A DNA stretch of 64,000 bases from Lutibacter sp. A80 (GTDB lineage: Bacteria > Bacteroidota > Bacteroidia > Flavobacteriales > Flavobacteriaceae), in assembly GCF_022429645.1 (NCBI RefSeq), contig NZ_CP092480.1:2772501-2836500 (forward strand), in the 5' to 3' direction. Positions within the stretch are counted from its first letter, which is position 1, and every line of letters begins with the position of its first letter. The notes below the pieces were generated by a model, which made no database searches, was not told the origin of the DNA, and saw nothing but the letters and a program-made list of their open reading frames with translations. The position numbers and the translations under genes are program-made. Shown here piece by piece: positions 8,277 through 16,749 of the stretch.

Positions 8277-9623
8277 TTAGAGTGTTTTTGAATTATTTAT
8301 CCGTGTATTATTAAATTCATTTAAATCAACACTATAAAGACCTTTTGAAGGGCGTAAAGAGAAATTGTTTTCTTTAAAACCACCAAGTATATATAATTTA
8401 TTATTTGCATAAAATAGCTCTGAAGCTTCTAAAGATAATTCAATTAAATATTCATTAAGTTCTTTGGTAATAGTATTGTAAGTATTAATTTTTCCATTAT
8501 TAAAAATGTAAATAATATTATTATGATAGGTTAATGCTGGTTTATTAATGCCGTAAAATAAATTTCCTTCTTTTGTCCATTTTTGAGTTTTAAGATCAAA
8601 TACTTCAATAGATGTTAAAGTACGCTTATTAGAACCACCTATTAAGTAAATTTTATTTTCTACTAAAACACCTTTAACTTCTTTAGGGATTGGCATATTT
8701 CCAATTTTGTACCAATTTCCGGTTTTAAAATCATACAAATGTACTTTGTTAGAATACTCTTTTAATCCATTGTTTTTTAGTTTAATAGATCCTCCCATTA
8801 AAATCATTTTATCTTTATAGGTAAAGGATGCAAAATTTATTGCTTGATGCGGGTTTGTATGGTCAATAATTATGGTATCTTTTTCTATATTAAATATTTC
8901 TATTTTATCATCTAAATATTCAAATTTCCCATTGGCAGAAATATTTTTACCACCTAATACAACTATTTTATTGGTATAAAGATTTAAATTATGATAGGCT
9001 CTTTTTCTAAATTTAGATTTTGATCTTGTCCAAACATCTTTTTTTAAATCATAAGTTTGTAAATCGCCTTTATATTTATCTACTTTATAATTTCTAATGG
9101 TACCGTTTGTTAATTTTTCAAAAAGTCTATCTGGATCATATTCCATTACTTTTTTGAATTGGTTGTGCTCAAAAGAAGCATCGCCACCAACAACATATAT
9201 TTTCCCATCTTTTAACAAAGAACCAAAAGAATGCACCGCATTTTTCATTGAAGAAAGTGTCTTATAAGAAATTGTTTTTTTTAGATTTCTACGATAAGAT
9301 AAGTTAACTTCTTCTAACTTTTGTAAATCAATTAAAAGACTTACCGAATACTCTTTTTTTTCTTGTGTATAAGGAATTTCAACTTCTTTATAAGTAATAT
9401 GAGAAAACCGTATAGTACCACTTTTAACTATTTCATATGGAAATTTTAAGTAATACACCCCTTTTTCATTTGTTACTGCTCCTCTATTTATTGCATCCAA
9501 GAAAACATTAACACCTTCAATAGGTTTATTGGTTTGTGCATCTACTACTTTACCTTCAATATATTGTGAAAAGGATAAAAAAGTTGAAAATAGAAAGAAG
9601 GTTGTAAGTAGTATTTTTTTCAT
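8277..9623 (-). CDS. Secreted Kelch-repeat protein with carboxypeptidase-regulatory-like N-terminal domain
   Basis: 448 residues from the preferred start. The signal peptide (MKKILLTTFFLFSTFLSFSQ) directly follows an internal Met at 9623; an ATG 39 bp upstream would add 13 polar residues before it and is unlikely. Residues about 22-95 form a CarboxypepD_reg-like beta-sandwich (IEGKVVDAQTNKPIEGVNV). Five or more Kelch blades follow (VVGGDAS, VVLGGKN, ILMGGSI, YLIGGSN, YILGGF), enough for a beta-propeller. The fusion is common in Flavobacteria outer-membrane or periplasmic proteins. No enzymatic residues were recognised; a protein- or glycan-binding role is inference. Transcribed alone. Confidence 0.8.
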   Translation of the reverse strand: MKKILLTTFFLFSTFLSFSQYIEGKVVDAQTNKPIEGVNVFLDAINRGAVTNEKGVYYLKFPYEIVKSGTIRFSHITYKEVEIPYTQEKKEYSVSLLIDLQKLEEVNLSYRRNLKKTISYKTLSSMKNAVHSFGSLLKDGKIYVVGGDASFEHNQFKKVMEYDPDRLFEKLTNGTIRNYKVDKYKGDLQTYDLKKDVWTRSKSKFRKRAYHNLNLYTNKIVVLGGKNISANGKFEYLDDKIEIFNIEKDTIIIDHTNPHQAINFASFTYKDKMILMGGSIKLKNNGLKEYSNKVHLYDFKTGNWYKIGNMPIPKEVKGVLVENKIYLIGGSNKRTLTSIEVFDLKTQKWTKEGNLFYGINKPALTYHNNIIYIFNNGKINTYNTITKELNEYLIELSLEASELFYANNKLYILGGFKENNFSLRPSKGLYSVDLNEFNNTRINNSKTL

Positions 9624-9800
9624 TATAAAAATTTTGTTAGTTGTATCAACAATTGTACCCATATTACAATAATTTTAATTTATAAAATTAAAGGTTTTTA
9701 ACAAAAAAATATTTATTTGTTAATTTTCAAATAATTAGGAGAGATTGTCACGTTTTTTTATAAAATTTGCAGGAGTATTAAAAATTAAAATATAAAATAA

Positions 9801-10790
9801 ATGAAAGTAGCTGTTGTAGGTGCCACGGGAATGGTAGGAAACGTAATGTTACAAGTTTTAGCGGAACGTAATTTTCCAATTACAGAATTATTATTAGTTG
9901 CCTCAGAACGTTCTGTTGGTAAACAATTAGAGTATAAGGGAAAAAACTATACAATTATTGGGTTACAAGATGCTGTTGATGCAAAGCCAGATATTGCTTT
10001 ATTTTCTGCAGGTGGAACCACTTCTGAGTTATGGGCGCCAAAATTTGCTGAAGTAGGTACTACAGTTGTAGATAATTCTTCTGCTTGGAGAATGGATCCA
10101 ACAAAAAAATTAGTTGTTCCTGAAATTAATGGAGATGTTTTAACTAAAGAAGATAAGATTATTGCAAACCCTAATTGTTCAACTATACAATTAGTAATGG
10201 CTTTAGCTCCTTTGCATGCAAAATATAAAATGAAACGTTTGGTTGTTTCAACATATCAGTCGGTTTCTGGTACAGGTGTAAAAGCTGTTGAACAATTAGA
10301 AAATGAAACAAAAGGAATTAAAGGAGAAATGGCTTACCATTATCCAATTAATAGAAATGCAATTCCACAATGTGATGTTTTTCTAGAAAACGGTTATACA
10401 AAAGAAGAGATGAAATTGGTAAAAGAACCTAAGAAAATTTTAGGAGATGATTCTTTTTCTGTAACTGCAACTGCGGTTCGTATTCCAACAGCTGGAGGAC
10501 ATTCTGAAGCAGTTAATATTCAGTTTGAAAATGATTTTGAGGAGGCTGAAGTTCGTAAACTATTAGCAGAAACACCTGGTGTTATTGTGCAAGATAATTT
10601 AGATACAAATACGTATCCAATGCCGATTTATGCGCATAATAAAGATGAAGTTTTTGTTGGTCGTATCCGTAGAGATGAATCACAAGCAAACACCTTAAAT
10701 ATGTGGGTAGTTGCAGATAATTTACGTAAAGGAGCTGCAACAAATACTATTCAAATTGCCGAATATTTAATTGCAAATGGTTTAGTTTAA
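9801..10790 (+). CDS. asd: Aspartate-semialdehyde dehydrogenase
   Basis: 329 residues, the usual length. The N-terminal NADP-binding motif VAVVGATGMVGNVML is intact, catalytic Cys126 lies in NPNCSTIQ, and the catalytic histidine region is RIPTAGGHSEAV. It converts aspartyl-4-phosphate to aspartate semialdehyde in the cytoplasm, feeding lysine/diaminopimelate, threonine and methionine synthesis. It is monocistronic: divergent from the Kelch gene upstream and closed downstream by a strong hairpin terminator at 10821. DAP supply links it to cell-wall genes nearby only loosely. Confidence 0.96.
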   Translation: MKVAVVGATGMVGNVMLQVLAERNFPITELLLVASERSVGKQLEYKGKNYTIIGLQDAVDAKPDIALFSAGGTTSELWAPKFAEVGTTVVDNSSAWRMDPTKKLVVPEINGDVLTKEDKIIANPNCSTIQLVMALAPLHAKYKMKRLVVSTYQSVSGTGVKAVEQLENETKGIKGEMAYHYPINRNAIPQCDVFLENGYTKEEMKLVKEPKKILGDDSFSVTATAVRIPTAGGHSEAVNIQFENDFEEAEVRKLLAETPGVIVQDNLDTNTYPMPIYAHNKDEVFVGRIRRDESQANTLNMWVVADNLRKGAATNTIQIAEYLIANGLV

Positions 10791-10820
10791 ACAGTTGTTA
10801 AACAACATATATAAATACAT

Positions 10821-10860
10821 AAAAGGTCGTATATAATAATTTTATACGACCTTTTATTTT
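10821..10860. terminator. Bidirectional intrinsic terminator between asd and the AsmA-like gene
   Basis: A perfect inverted repeat, AAAAGGTCGTATA (10821-10833) against TATACGACCTTTT (10843-10855), with a 9-nt loop and T-rich flanks on both strands. It lies between two convergent genes and can serve both. Confidence 0.9.
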
Positions 10861-10894
10861 GCTTAAATTAAGCACTAACAAAGCTTATAAATTC

Positions 10895-13486
10895 TTATTC
10901 ATTCTTTTTAAATAAATTTTTTAAAGCATTTTTCACCACACTATCTTTTGCTTTATCTGTTTCTGTAGTTTTAATTGTATCAGTTGTTGTTTTATTTACA
11001 GTGTCGTTAGATTTTACGTTATTTAAAGCTTCTTTTAAGGCATCGGTCCCTTGATTTATTAATTTTTCTTTTTGCATTTCTATTAATTGCGAAGCAAGAT
11101 TAGTAGTTGCTTGTTTTAAATCTGTTGAAACTGTAGGGTCTAAAAAGCTTCCAGTTAAATTAGCATTTATTGGTATGTTTTTTATTTCTGAAGCATCTGA
11201 AGGTGATAGTTCTGCTAATAAATTAGTAGCCTCGGTTCCTAAATATTTTGCTGGTACATCAAATTTTAATGTATAATTTATACTTTGGTCAAAACCGTGT
11301 GTACCTCCAATTTCAGCTGTAATATCTTGGTATTTTAGTGTAAATGGTTTTAGTTGAACCTGACCATCTTCAAAAGATAAAGCCATTTTTAAATTGTCTA
11401 AATTTAATTTTTCAAGATCTATAAAGTTAACATTAGAGCTTATTGCAGAAAGCAACTTAGAATTAGAGGTTTTAAGCTCTGGATTTAATAATTGCCCTAA
11501 TAAATCTCCAGATATAGTTTTAAGATCGGGAGTCATTTCATTTGTTAAATTTCCCGATAATTTTATGGTCGAATTTAATTTTCCAAGAACGGCATTTGCA
11601 ATTGGCGCAATAGATTTTAACATGTCTAATTGTGTAAAAGACTCTGCTATATTTACGGCATCTAATCCTAAATCCATTTCAAAAGTAGGAGTTGTCTCTT
11701 TGGTTGAAACCTTTCCGTTTAATCCAATTTTTCCATCAAAAATATCCATGTTTAAGTTGCTTAACAAAACACTTTCATCTTTAATAATTAAGTCTCCAGA
11801 AACTTCTTTTAAATTTAAATTATCATAAACTACAGTTGTTGCTTTTGCGCTTAAGCTACAATCTAAAAAAGAAGGTATTTTTAATGCTTCTGAAGTTGCT
11901 ACAGTTGTAGTATCTGTTGTGGTAGTTGTTGTAAAATCTGAAACAACAAATTTGTTAGAATTTAAATTGAAGTTTCCTTTTAATACTTGATCTTTAAATA
12001 AAAATCCGTAAAAATTATCTAAAACACCAGATACTTGAAGATCGGAATTTCCAGTTTCAGCATTAAATTGTTTTAGGTTAATTTGAGTTTGATTAAATAC
12101 AACTTCGGCATTATTTATTTTAAAAGGTTTTGCCATTTCTGGACCTTCATAATTAAAGTCTGTTAAACTAATGCTACCAGAATTTTTAATATTTTGGTAT
12201 TGACTTTTTTCTACAGAATTCATATCAAAACTTGTTATTGCATTCGCTTTTAAAATTCCAGATAATGGTTTTTCTAATTTTACAGGATATGCTTTTGTAA
12301 TATTAGCCAAATTAACAACCCCTTTAAGCTCGGCATTTACAAGTGCATTTTCGGTAATATTTTTAATTGTAGCTTTTGCATTAAATACATCTTCATCTAT
12401 TGTAAAAGATAATTTATCTAAGTTTACATAGGTGTCTTTTACAATTCCGGTTTGGTTAATAATACGTGTATTTATAAGTATGTTTTTAACAGATTTTGGT
12501 AAATCTGGATATTGAAATGATGCATTGTTTGACGTAATTTCTACATCAAATTTTGGAATAGTAGTTTCGGTTAAATTTCCATTCACTGTTCCATTTACCA
12601 TAAAATCTCCAGTGGTTTTTACCTGATTTAAGTTTCCAGAATAAGTTTCTGGAACCAAACCTAAAAAGTTTTTAAATGATGAGGTAGCCGTTTTAAACGA
12701 CAAGTTGTATTGTTGCCCTGCATCCATTAGTTTAATAAAACCATCGAACTCTAAAGGAAGCTGATTTATAAGTGCTTTATTTTCTTTAAACGTATAAATG
12801 GAATTTTCTAAATCTAAGCCTAAAACTGCATCAAGAGATAATGCTATATTTTTTAAATAGGATTTATTATCCATTTCAAAAGATAAATTTGCAGTTGTTT
12901 TAGTATCTAAATCTAGCAATTGATTTTTAAAATCACCACTACCTTCGTGGTAAATACTATCTAAAATTACTTTTGTATTGGTGCTTTCATCTAAATAAAT
13001 AAACTGTAAATTTTTAATTGTATAATTTTGAAAATTAACTTCAAAACTTGAATTTTCTGAAGTGTTATTTTCAGTATCGTTTTTTAAAGCAATATCGTAA
13101 TTAGCAACACCATCTTTATTAAAAATAATTGCAACTTTGGCATTTTCGCTGCTAAAACTTTCAATGCTAATTGGATCTTCATTTCCTTTAAAAAGTTCTT
13201 TAATACTCATTTTAAGAGTAAAGTTATCGGCATTAAATAAGGTGTCATTTTCAAAAGGAGCTTTATTTACAATGTTTAAATTATCTATAGTAATACTTGC
13301 CTTTGGAAAATTTTTAAGCAAACTTAAATCAACTTCATTAAAAGCAACAGTTGCATCAACATTTTCATTAATTGTTTTTAAAACAATTGTTTTTATTTTG
13401 TCTTTAAATATAAAAGGAGTAGCAATTAAGGCTATAATAATAACCAAAATAAATATTCCCAATCCTTTAACAATTTTTTTCATCAT
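10895..13486 (-). CDS. AsmA family protein (AsmA-like N- and C-terminal regions)
   Basis: 863 residues. The N-terminal membrane anchor (residues about 4-25, GLGIFILVIIIALIATPFIF) precedes the AsmA-type start (FKDKIKTIVLKTINENVDATVAFNEVDLSLLKNFPKASI). A long beta-rich body of NxDLS-type strands ends in an AsmA C-terminal region with the GLLG-like motif ISGDLLGQLLNP. Relatives (AsmA, TamB, YhdP) are periplasmic bridge-like proteins linked to outer-membrane assembly or phospholipid transport; the specific role here is inference. The C-terminal ~90 residues are Asn/Lys/Thr rich (TVNKTTTDTIKTTETDKAKD), likely disordered. Transcribed alone. The second Met is an equally good start. Confidence 0.85.
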   Translation of the reverse strand: MMKKIVKGLGIFILVIIIALIATPFIFKDKIKTIVLKTINENVDATVAFNEVDLSLLKNFPKASITIDNLNIVNKAPFENDTLFNADNFTLKMSIKELFKGNEDPISIESFSSENAKVAIIFNKDGVANYDIALKNDTENNTSENSSFEVNFQNYTIKNLQFIYLDESTNTKVILDSIYHEGSGDFKNQLLDLDTKTTANLSFEMDNKSYLKNIALSLDAVLGLDLENSIYTFKENKALINQLPLEFDGFIKLMDAGQQYNLSFKTATSSFKNFLGLVPETYSGNLNQVKTTGDFMVNGTVNGNLTETTIPKFDVEITSNNASFQYPDLPKSVKNILINTRIINQTGIVKDTYVNLDKLSFTIDEDVFNAKATIKNITENALVNAELKGVVNLANITKAYPVKLEKPLSGILKANAITSFDMNSVEKSQYQNIKNSGSISLTDFNYEGPEMAKPFKINNAEVVFNQTQINLKQFNAETGNSDLQVSGVLDNFYGFLFKDQVLKGNFNLNSNKFVVSDFTTTTTTDTTTVATSEALKIPSFLDCSLSAKATTVVYDNLNLKEVSGDLIIKDESVLLSNLNMDIFDGKIGLNGKVSTKETTPTFEMDLGLDAVNIAESFTQLDMLKSIAPIANAVLGKLNSTIKLSGNLTNEMTPDLKTISGDLLGQLLNPELKTSNSKLLSAISSNVNFIDLEKLNLDNLKMALSFEDGQVQLKPFTLKYQDITAEIGGTHGFDQSINYTLKFDVPAKYLGTEATNLLAELSPSDASEIKNIPINANLTGSFLDPTVSTDLKQATTNLASQLIEMQKEKLINQGTDALKEALNNVKSNDTVNKTTTDTIKTTETDKAKDSVVKNALKNLFKKNE

Positions 13487-13864
13487 AATTTTTTTTAATT
13501 TTAAAATGCTTTAAACTTAGTAATAACGCCTATATAGTTAGGTTTAGTACAGTATTTAAATAATAGTAAAATTGCCGTAAAATACTATTAAATATACGTT
13601 AAATTTAAGATTCAATTAATATGAAATTTATTTTTAGATACAAACATTCATAAAAATTGCACTTTGTTTAATTATTAATAATAGAAATTAAGCATAAGAA
13701 GTTTTAATTTATAAACTTAAGATGTTTATTTATTAAAAATACGGTTAAATATATTTTTTATTGCATAATATTTAATTTTAAATGAATTAAGTCGCAATTT
13801 TATGGTGTTTTAGTTGTAAACTTTATTATTTTAGTAAAAAATTACGTTTTAATATTTCCCCTTT
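13487..13864. other. Intergenic region between divergent AsmA-like and histidine kinase genes
   Basis: 378 bp of very AT-rich sequence between divergent genes. It must hold both promoters, but I saw no clear TAnnTTTG box, no RNA gene, no repeat and no convincing small ORF. The TTCACT direct repeat found upstream of the response regulator is absent here. Confidence 0.6.
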
Positions 13865-15643
13865 ATGAAGCAATTATACCTATTACTTCTTTTACCTGTA
13901 TTTATGTTTTCTAATAATTCTGTTGAAAAGGACGAATTAAAAATAGCAAACGATAGTATTAAAAGCGTAAAAGTAGAAGTACAAGAATATATTGATTTTG
14001 CTTGGGATTATATTATGAAGGGGAATGATAGTGCTTTAATTTTTATTGAAAAAGCAATGGCGCTTTCTAAACAAAAAAACTACGCCATTGGTGAAGCAAT
14101 TACTTTTGAAACTGAGGGAATGTATTACGAAATTGTAAAATCTGATTATACCTTAGCAAGTCAATTATATTTTAAAGGTATTGAGGTTTGCGAAACTAAT
14201 AATTTAGAATATGCATCTTCAATCTATCATACATTAGGTGTTATGTTTCATCAATCAGATAGTTATGTAAAAGCATTAAAGTATTTTACCATTGCACATA
14301 ATTTAGCAACAGAATCTAATGACTCTATTCTTATTAAAATGTGTTTAATAAATCTTGGAAGTGTTAATTCTTCATTAGAAAATTTTGATACTGCTATTGA
14401 TTTTATGGAGGAAAGTTTAGCGTTTAAGATAAATATACGACAAGACCTTGATTATTCTACCTATTGCAATTTAGGTAACTTATATGTAAAACAAGAAAAA
14501 TATGATAAAGCTTTGCCTTATTTACTTAAAGCTACAGAACAGCATCCAGATAATTTTAATTCGGAAATAAATCTTCATTTTTTACTTCAATTAAAAGCTC
14601 TTACTAAAGATACTACTGGTATGAAACCTATTTTAAGAAGAGCAAAAGTTGCTTCTATAAATGCTGTACGTTTAAGAGAGCGAAGTTTATTATTAAGAAC
14701 CTTGGCAGATTATTATAAATCTACAGAAAATTATAAAGAAGCCATTAAATATAGAGATGAATATATAACTGCTTTTGAAGAAATTAAAGAAAAACAACGA
14801 GATGAAACAGTATATGAATTAGAGACAAAGTACGAAACCGAACAAAAAGACGCTCAATTACATTTATTAAAAGTAGAATCTGAAAAAAAAGAACAGCAAA
14901 AGCAACTATATTTTATTATGGCAATTTCGGGTTTGCTAATTGCAAGTATTCTTGGTTTTACAGTGAAAAAAAATATTCAGAAAAATGCTACTCTAGCCAA
15001 ACAAAAGAAATTGTTAGAAGCCGCTTTAAACGAAAAGAACACTTTATTAAAAGAAGTGCATCATCGTGTAAAAAACAGTTTTCAAATTGTTTCGTCATTA
15101 CTCTATCTTCAATCTGAAAACAGTGAAGATAAAGAAGCTAAAATAGCAATTAAAGAAGCCGAAAACCGAGTAAGATCTATGGTTTTGGTACATCAAAAAT
15201 TATATAATAAAGATGAATTAGTTGGTATTGACACCAAAGAATATATTACCGATTTAGTAAAAGATATTATTGACAGTCACCACTTTAAAGAAGAAAAAAT
15301 TAAGTACGAATTAAATATAGTATCTTTAGTTTTAGATATTGAAACTATTACTCCTATTGGATTAATATTAAACGAGCTGATTATAAACTGCTTAAAACAT
15401 GCGTTTAAAGAAGAAAAAAAGGGAAGTAAAATAATTGTAAGTTTTACTGAAGATAATAACAAATTGTTGTTAACGGTTAAAGATAACGGAAAAGGATTTG
15501 AAGGTGAAATTAAAAGCTCGTCGTTTGGTATTACATTAATGAAAGCCTTGTCTAAAAAACTAAAAGCAACATTGCAGTATAACTCTAAAGTAGGTATTGG
15601 TACAGAGGCAACTCTAAATATCAAAAAATTTAATATTTTATAA
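13865..15643 (+). CDS. TPR-containing sensor histidine kinase (HisKA_2 family)
   Basis: 592 residues. A signal peptide (QLYLLLLLPVFMFSNNS) is followed by TPR repeats (about 45-290, for example ALKYFTIAHNLATE and KALPYLLKATEQHP), a coiled coil, one transmembrane segment at about 348-368 (LYFIMAISGLLIASILGF), a HisKA_2 dimerisation domain with the phosphoacceptor box EVHHRVKNSFQ (His399/His400), and an ATPase domain with NELIINCLKHAF and DNGKGFEG. The TPRs should be periplasmic and the kinase cytoplasmic. The next gene on the same strand is a LytTR response regulator, the probable partner, 181 bp away with its own operator-like sequence. The signal sensed cannot be read. Confidence 0.9.
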   Translation: MKQLYLLLLLPVFMFSNNSVEKDELKIANDSIKSVKVEVQEYIDFAWDYIMKGNDSALIFIEKAMALSKQKNYAIGEAITFETEGMYYEIVKSDYTLASQLYFKGIEVCETNNLEYASSIYHTLGVMFHQSDSYVKALKYFTIAHNLATESNDSILIKMCLINLGSVNSSLENFDTAIDFMEESLAFKINIRQDLDYSTYCNLGNLYVKQEKYDKALPYLLKATEQHPDNFNSEINLHFLLQLKALTKDTTGMKPILRRAKVASINAVRLRERSLLLRTLADYYKSTENYKEAIKYRDEYITAFEEIKEKQRDETVYELETKYETEQKDAQLHLLKVESEKKEQQKQLYFIMAISGLLIASILGFTVKKNIQKNATLAKQKKLLEAALNEKNTLLKEVHHRVKNSFQIVSSLLYLQSENSEDKEAKIAIKEAENRVRSMVLVHQKLYNKDELVGIDTKEYITDLVKDIIDSHHFKEEKIKYELNIVSLVLDIETITPIGLILNELIINCLKHAFKEEKKGSKIIVSFTEDNNKLLLTVKDNGKGFEGEIKSSSFGITLMKALSKKLKATLQYNSKVGIGTEATLNIKKFNIL

Positions 15644-15737
15644 GGCATTAGAATAATAAGTTTAAAAATTAGGTAAATTATTCAAAAAAAGAAATATGAG
15701 ATTTATACTAAAGAGAGATTAACAGCTGTTTTTTATT

Positions 15738-15803
15738 TTCACTAAAAAAACAACTACATTCACTTAATTTTTAAATTAAAAATAATTTTTTAGAGTACAT
15801 TTC
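15738..15803 (+). promoter_or_regulatory. Candidate LytTR operator and promoter upstream of the response regulator gene
   Basis: A direct repeat TTCACT (15738-15743) and TTCACT (15759-15764) has a 21-bp period, two helical turns, with an A7 tract between. A -7-like TACATTTC starts at 15796, exactly 58 bp after the first half-site. The same layout with the same 58-bp offset lies upstream of the giant surface-protein gene (16622). LytTR regulators typically bind paired direct repeats with about this spacing, so autoregulation is likely. The operator call is inference from matched architecture. Confidence 0.6.
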
Positions 15804-15824
15804 ATAAAAATTAATAAGAACTTT

Positions 15825-16514
15825 TTGAGATATTTAAATATATATATTGTTGAAGATGAACCTTTAATTGCTGCTACTATTAAAGCCGCCTTATTAAAGC
15901 AAGGTTACAATGTGGTAGGTGATGCCGAAGATGTTATAACCGCACTAAAAGATATTGCAATATTACAACCAGATTTAATTCTTGTAGATATTCAATTAGA
16001 TGGAAGTAAAGATGGTGTTGATTTAGCTCAGGAACTAGACAAGCAACAAACCCCTTATTTATACCTTACCTCACAAACAGATCCAGAAACTATACAACGT
16101 GTTAAAAATACCCAACCTTTAGGTTATATTGTAAAACCTTTTACCGAGCATAGTTTACGTAGTAATATTGAATTAGCTTGGCACACTTATGAGGTAGAAA
16201 ATGCAGGCTTTTTAATTATTAAATCAGAAGGGCGTACCTATAAAATTAACCAAAGTAGCATATTATACTTAAAAGCTTTTGACAATTATTGTTATATTTA
16301 TACTACTACCAGATCTTACCTTGTTCCACACACATTAAAGTATATGTCTGAAAAATTAAACGAGACCTTATTTATACAAACGCATCGTTCTTATTGGGTA
16401 AATATTAGTCATATTGATGGTGTGGAGAACAACAAACTTTTTTTAAAAACAGAACCTATTCCATTAAGTAATTCTCAAAAAAATATAGTAATGGATAAAA
16501 TAAAAAACACCTAG
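15825..16514 (+). CDS. LytTR-family response regulator
   Basis: 229 residues with a TTG start (TTG AGA TAT); no ATG or GTG precedes IYIVEDEPLIAATIK in frame. The receiver domain (1-125) has the acidic pair in VEDE, phosphoacceptor Asp55 in LILVDIQLDG and the conserved lysine in GYIVKPF. The LytTR DNA-binding domain (about 130-229) contains ILYLKAFDNYCYIYT and FIQTHRSYWVNISHI. It should dimerise on phosphorylation by the preceding kinase and bind direct-repeat operators. It lies between the kinase and the giant surface-protein gene, both of which it may control; a matching direct repeat precedes its own gene and the giant gene. Confidence 0.92.
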   Translation: MRYLNIYIVEDEPLIAATIKAALLKQGYNVVGDAEDVITALKDIAILQPDLILVDIQLDGSKDGVDLAQELDKQQTPYLYLTSQTDPETIQRVKNTQPLGYIVKPFTEHSLRSNIELAWHTYEVENAGFLIIKSEGRTYKINQSSILYLKAFDNYCYIYTTTRSYLVPHTLKYMSEKLNETLFIQTHRSYWVNISHIDGVENNKLFLKTEPIPLSNSQKNIVMDKIKNT

Positions 16515-16621
16515 TATTTCTACATACTATTTATTTTAAACTATTCAGTCAGTTACTTTAACTGCTTTTTTAGTAAGTATTTATGTTGTTAATTCTGCTA
16601 CAACGTATATCTCAAAATTCA

Positions 16622-16687
16622 TTCACTAAAAAAATGATTGCATTTACTAAAAACAATCTTTAATACTAATGTGAGCAAGTACATTTA
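16622..16687 (+). promoter_or_regulatory. Candidate LytTR operator and promoter upstream of the giant surface-protein gene
   Basis: TTCACT (16622-16627) and TTTACT (16643-16648) form a 21-bp-period direct repeat around an A7 tract. TACATTTA starts at 16680, again 58 bp from the first half-site. Over about 30 bp it matches the copy at 15738 in most positions, including 13 consecutive bases at the left end. The element lies 102-128 bp before the chosen ATG (16750). It implies control of the surface-protein/SprF operon by the neighbouring LytTR regulator; binding is not shown. Confidence 0.6.
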
Positions 16688-16749
16688 TGCTGTTATCAAC
16701 CGTCATGGTTTTATTATTAATAATAGAACAGTTAAAAATCTACTTACTT

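Noticed and set aside
9745-9769. TTG and TAAAATTTG as the asd promoter
   Set aside because: The -7 box has one base too many compared with TAnnTTTG, and the TTG spacing is too short (about 13 bp), so I did not list it.
16687-16749. Upstream in-frame ATG for the giant surface protein
   Set aside because: It would start at the edge of the -7-like box and add 21 residues before a complete signal peptide.
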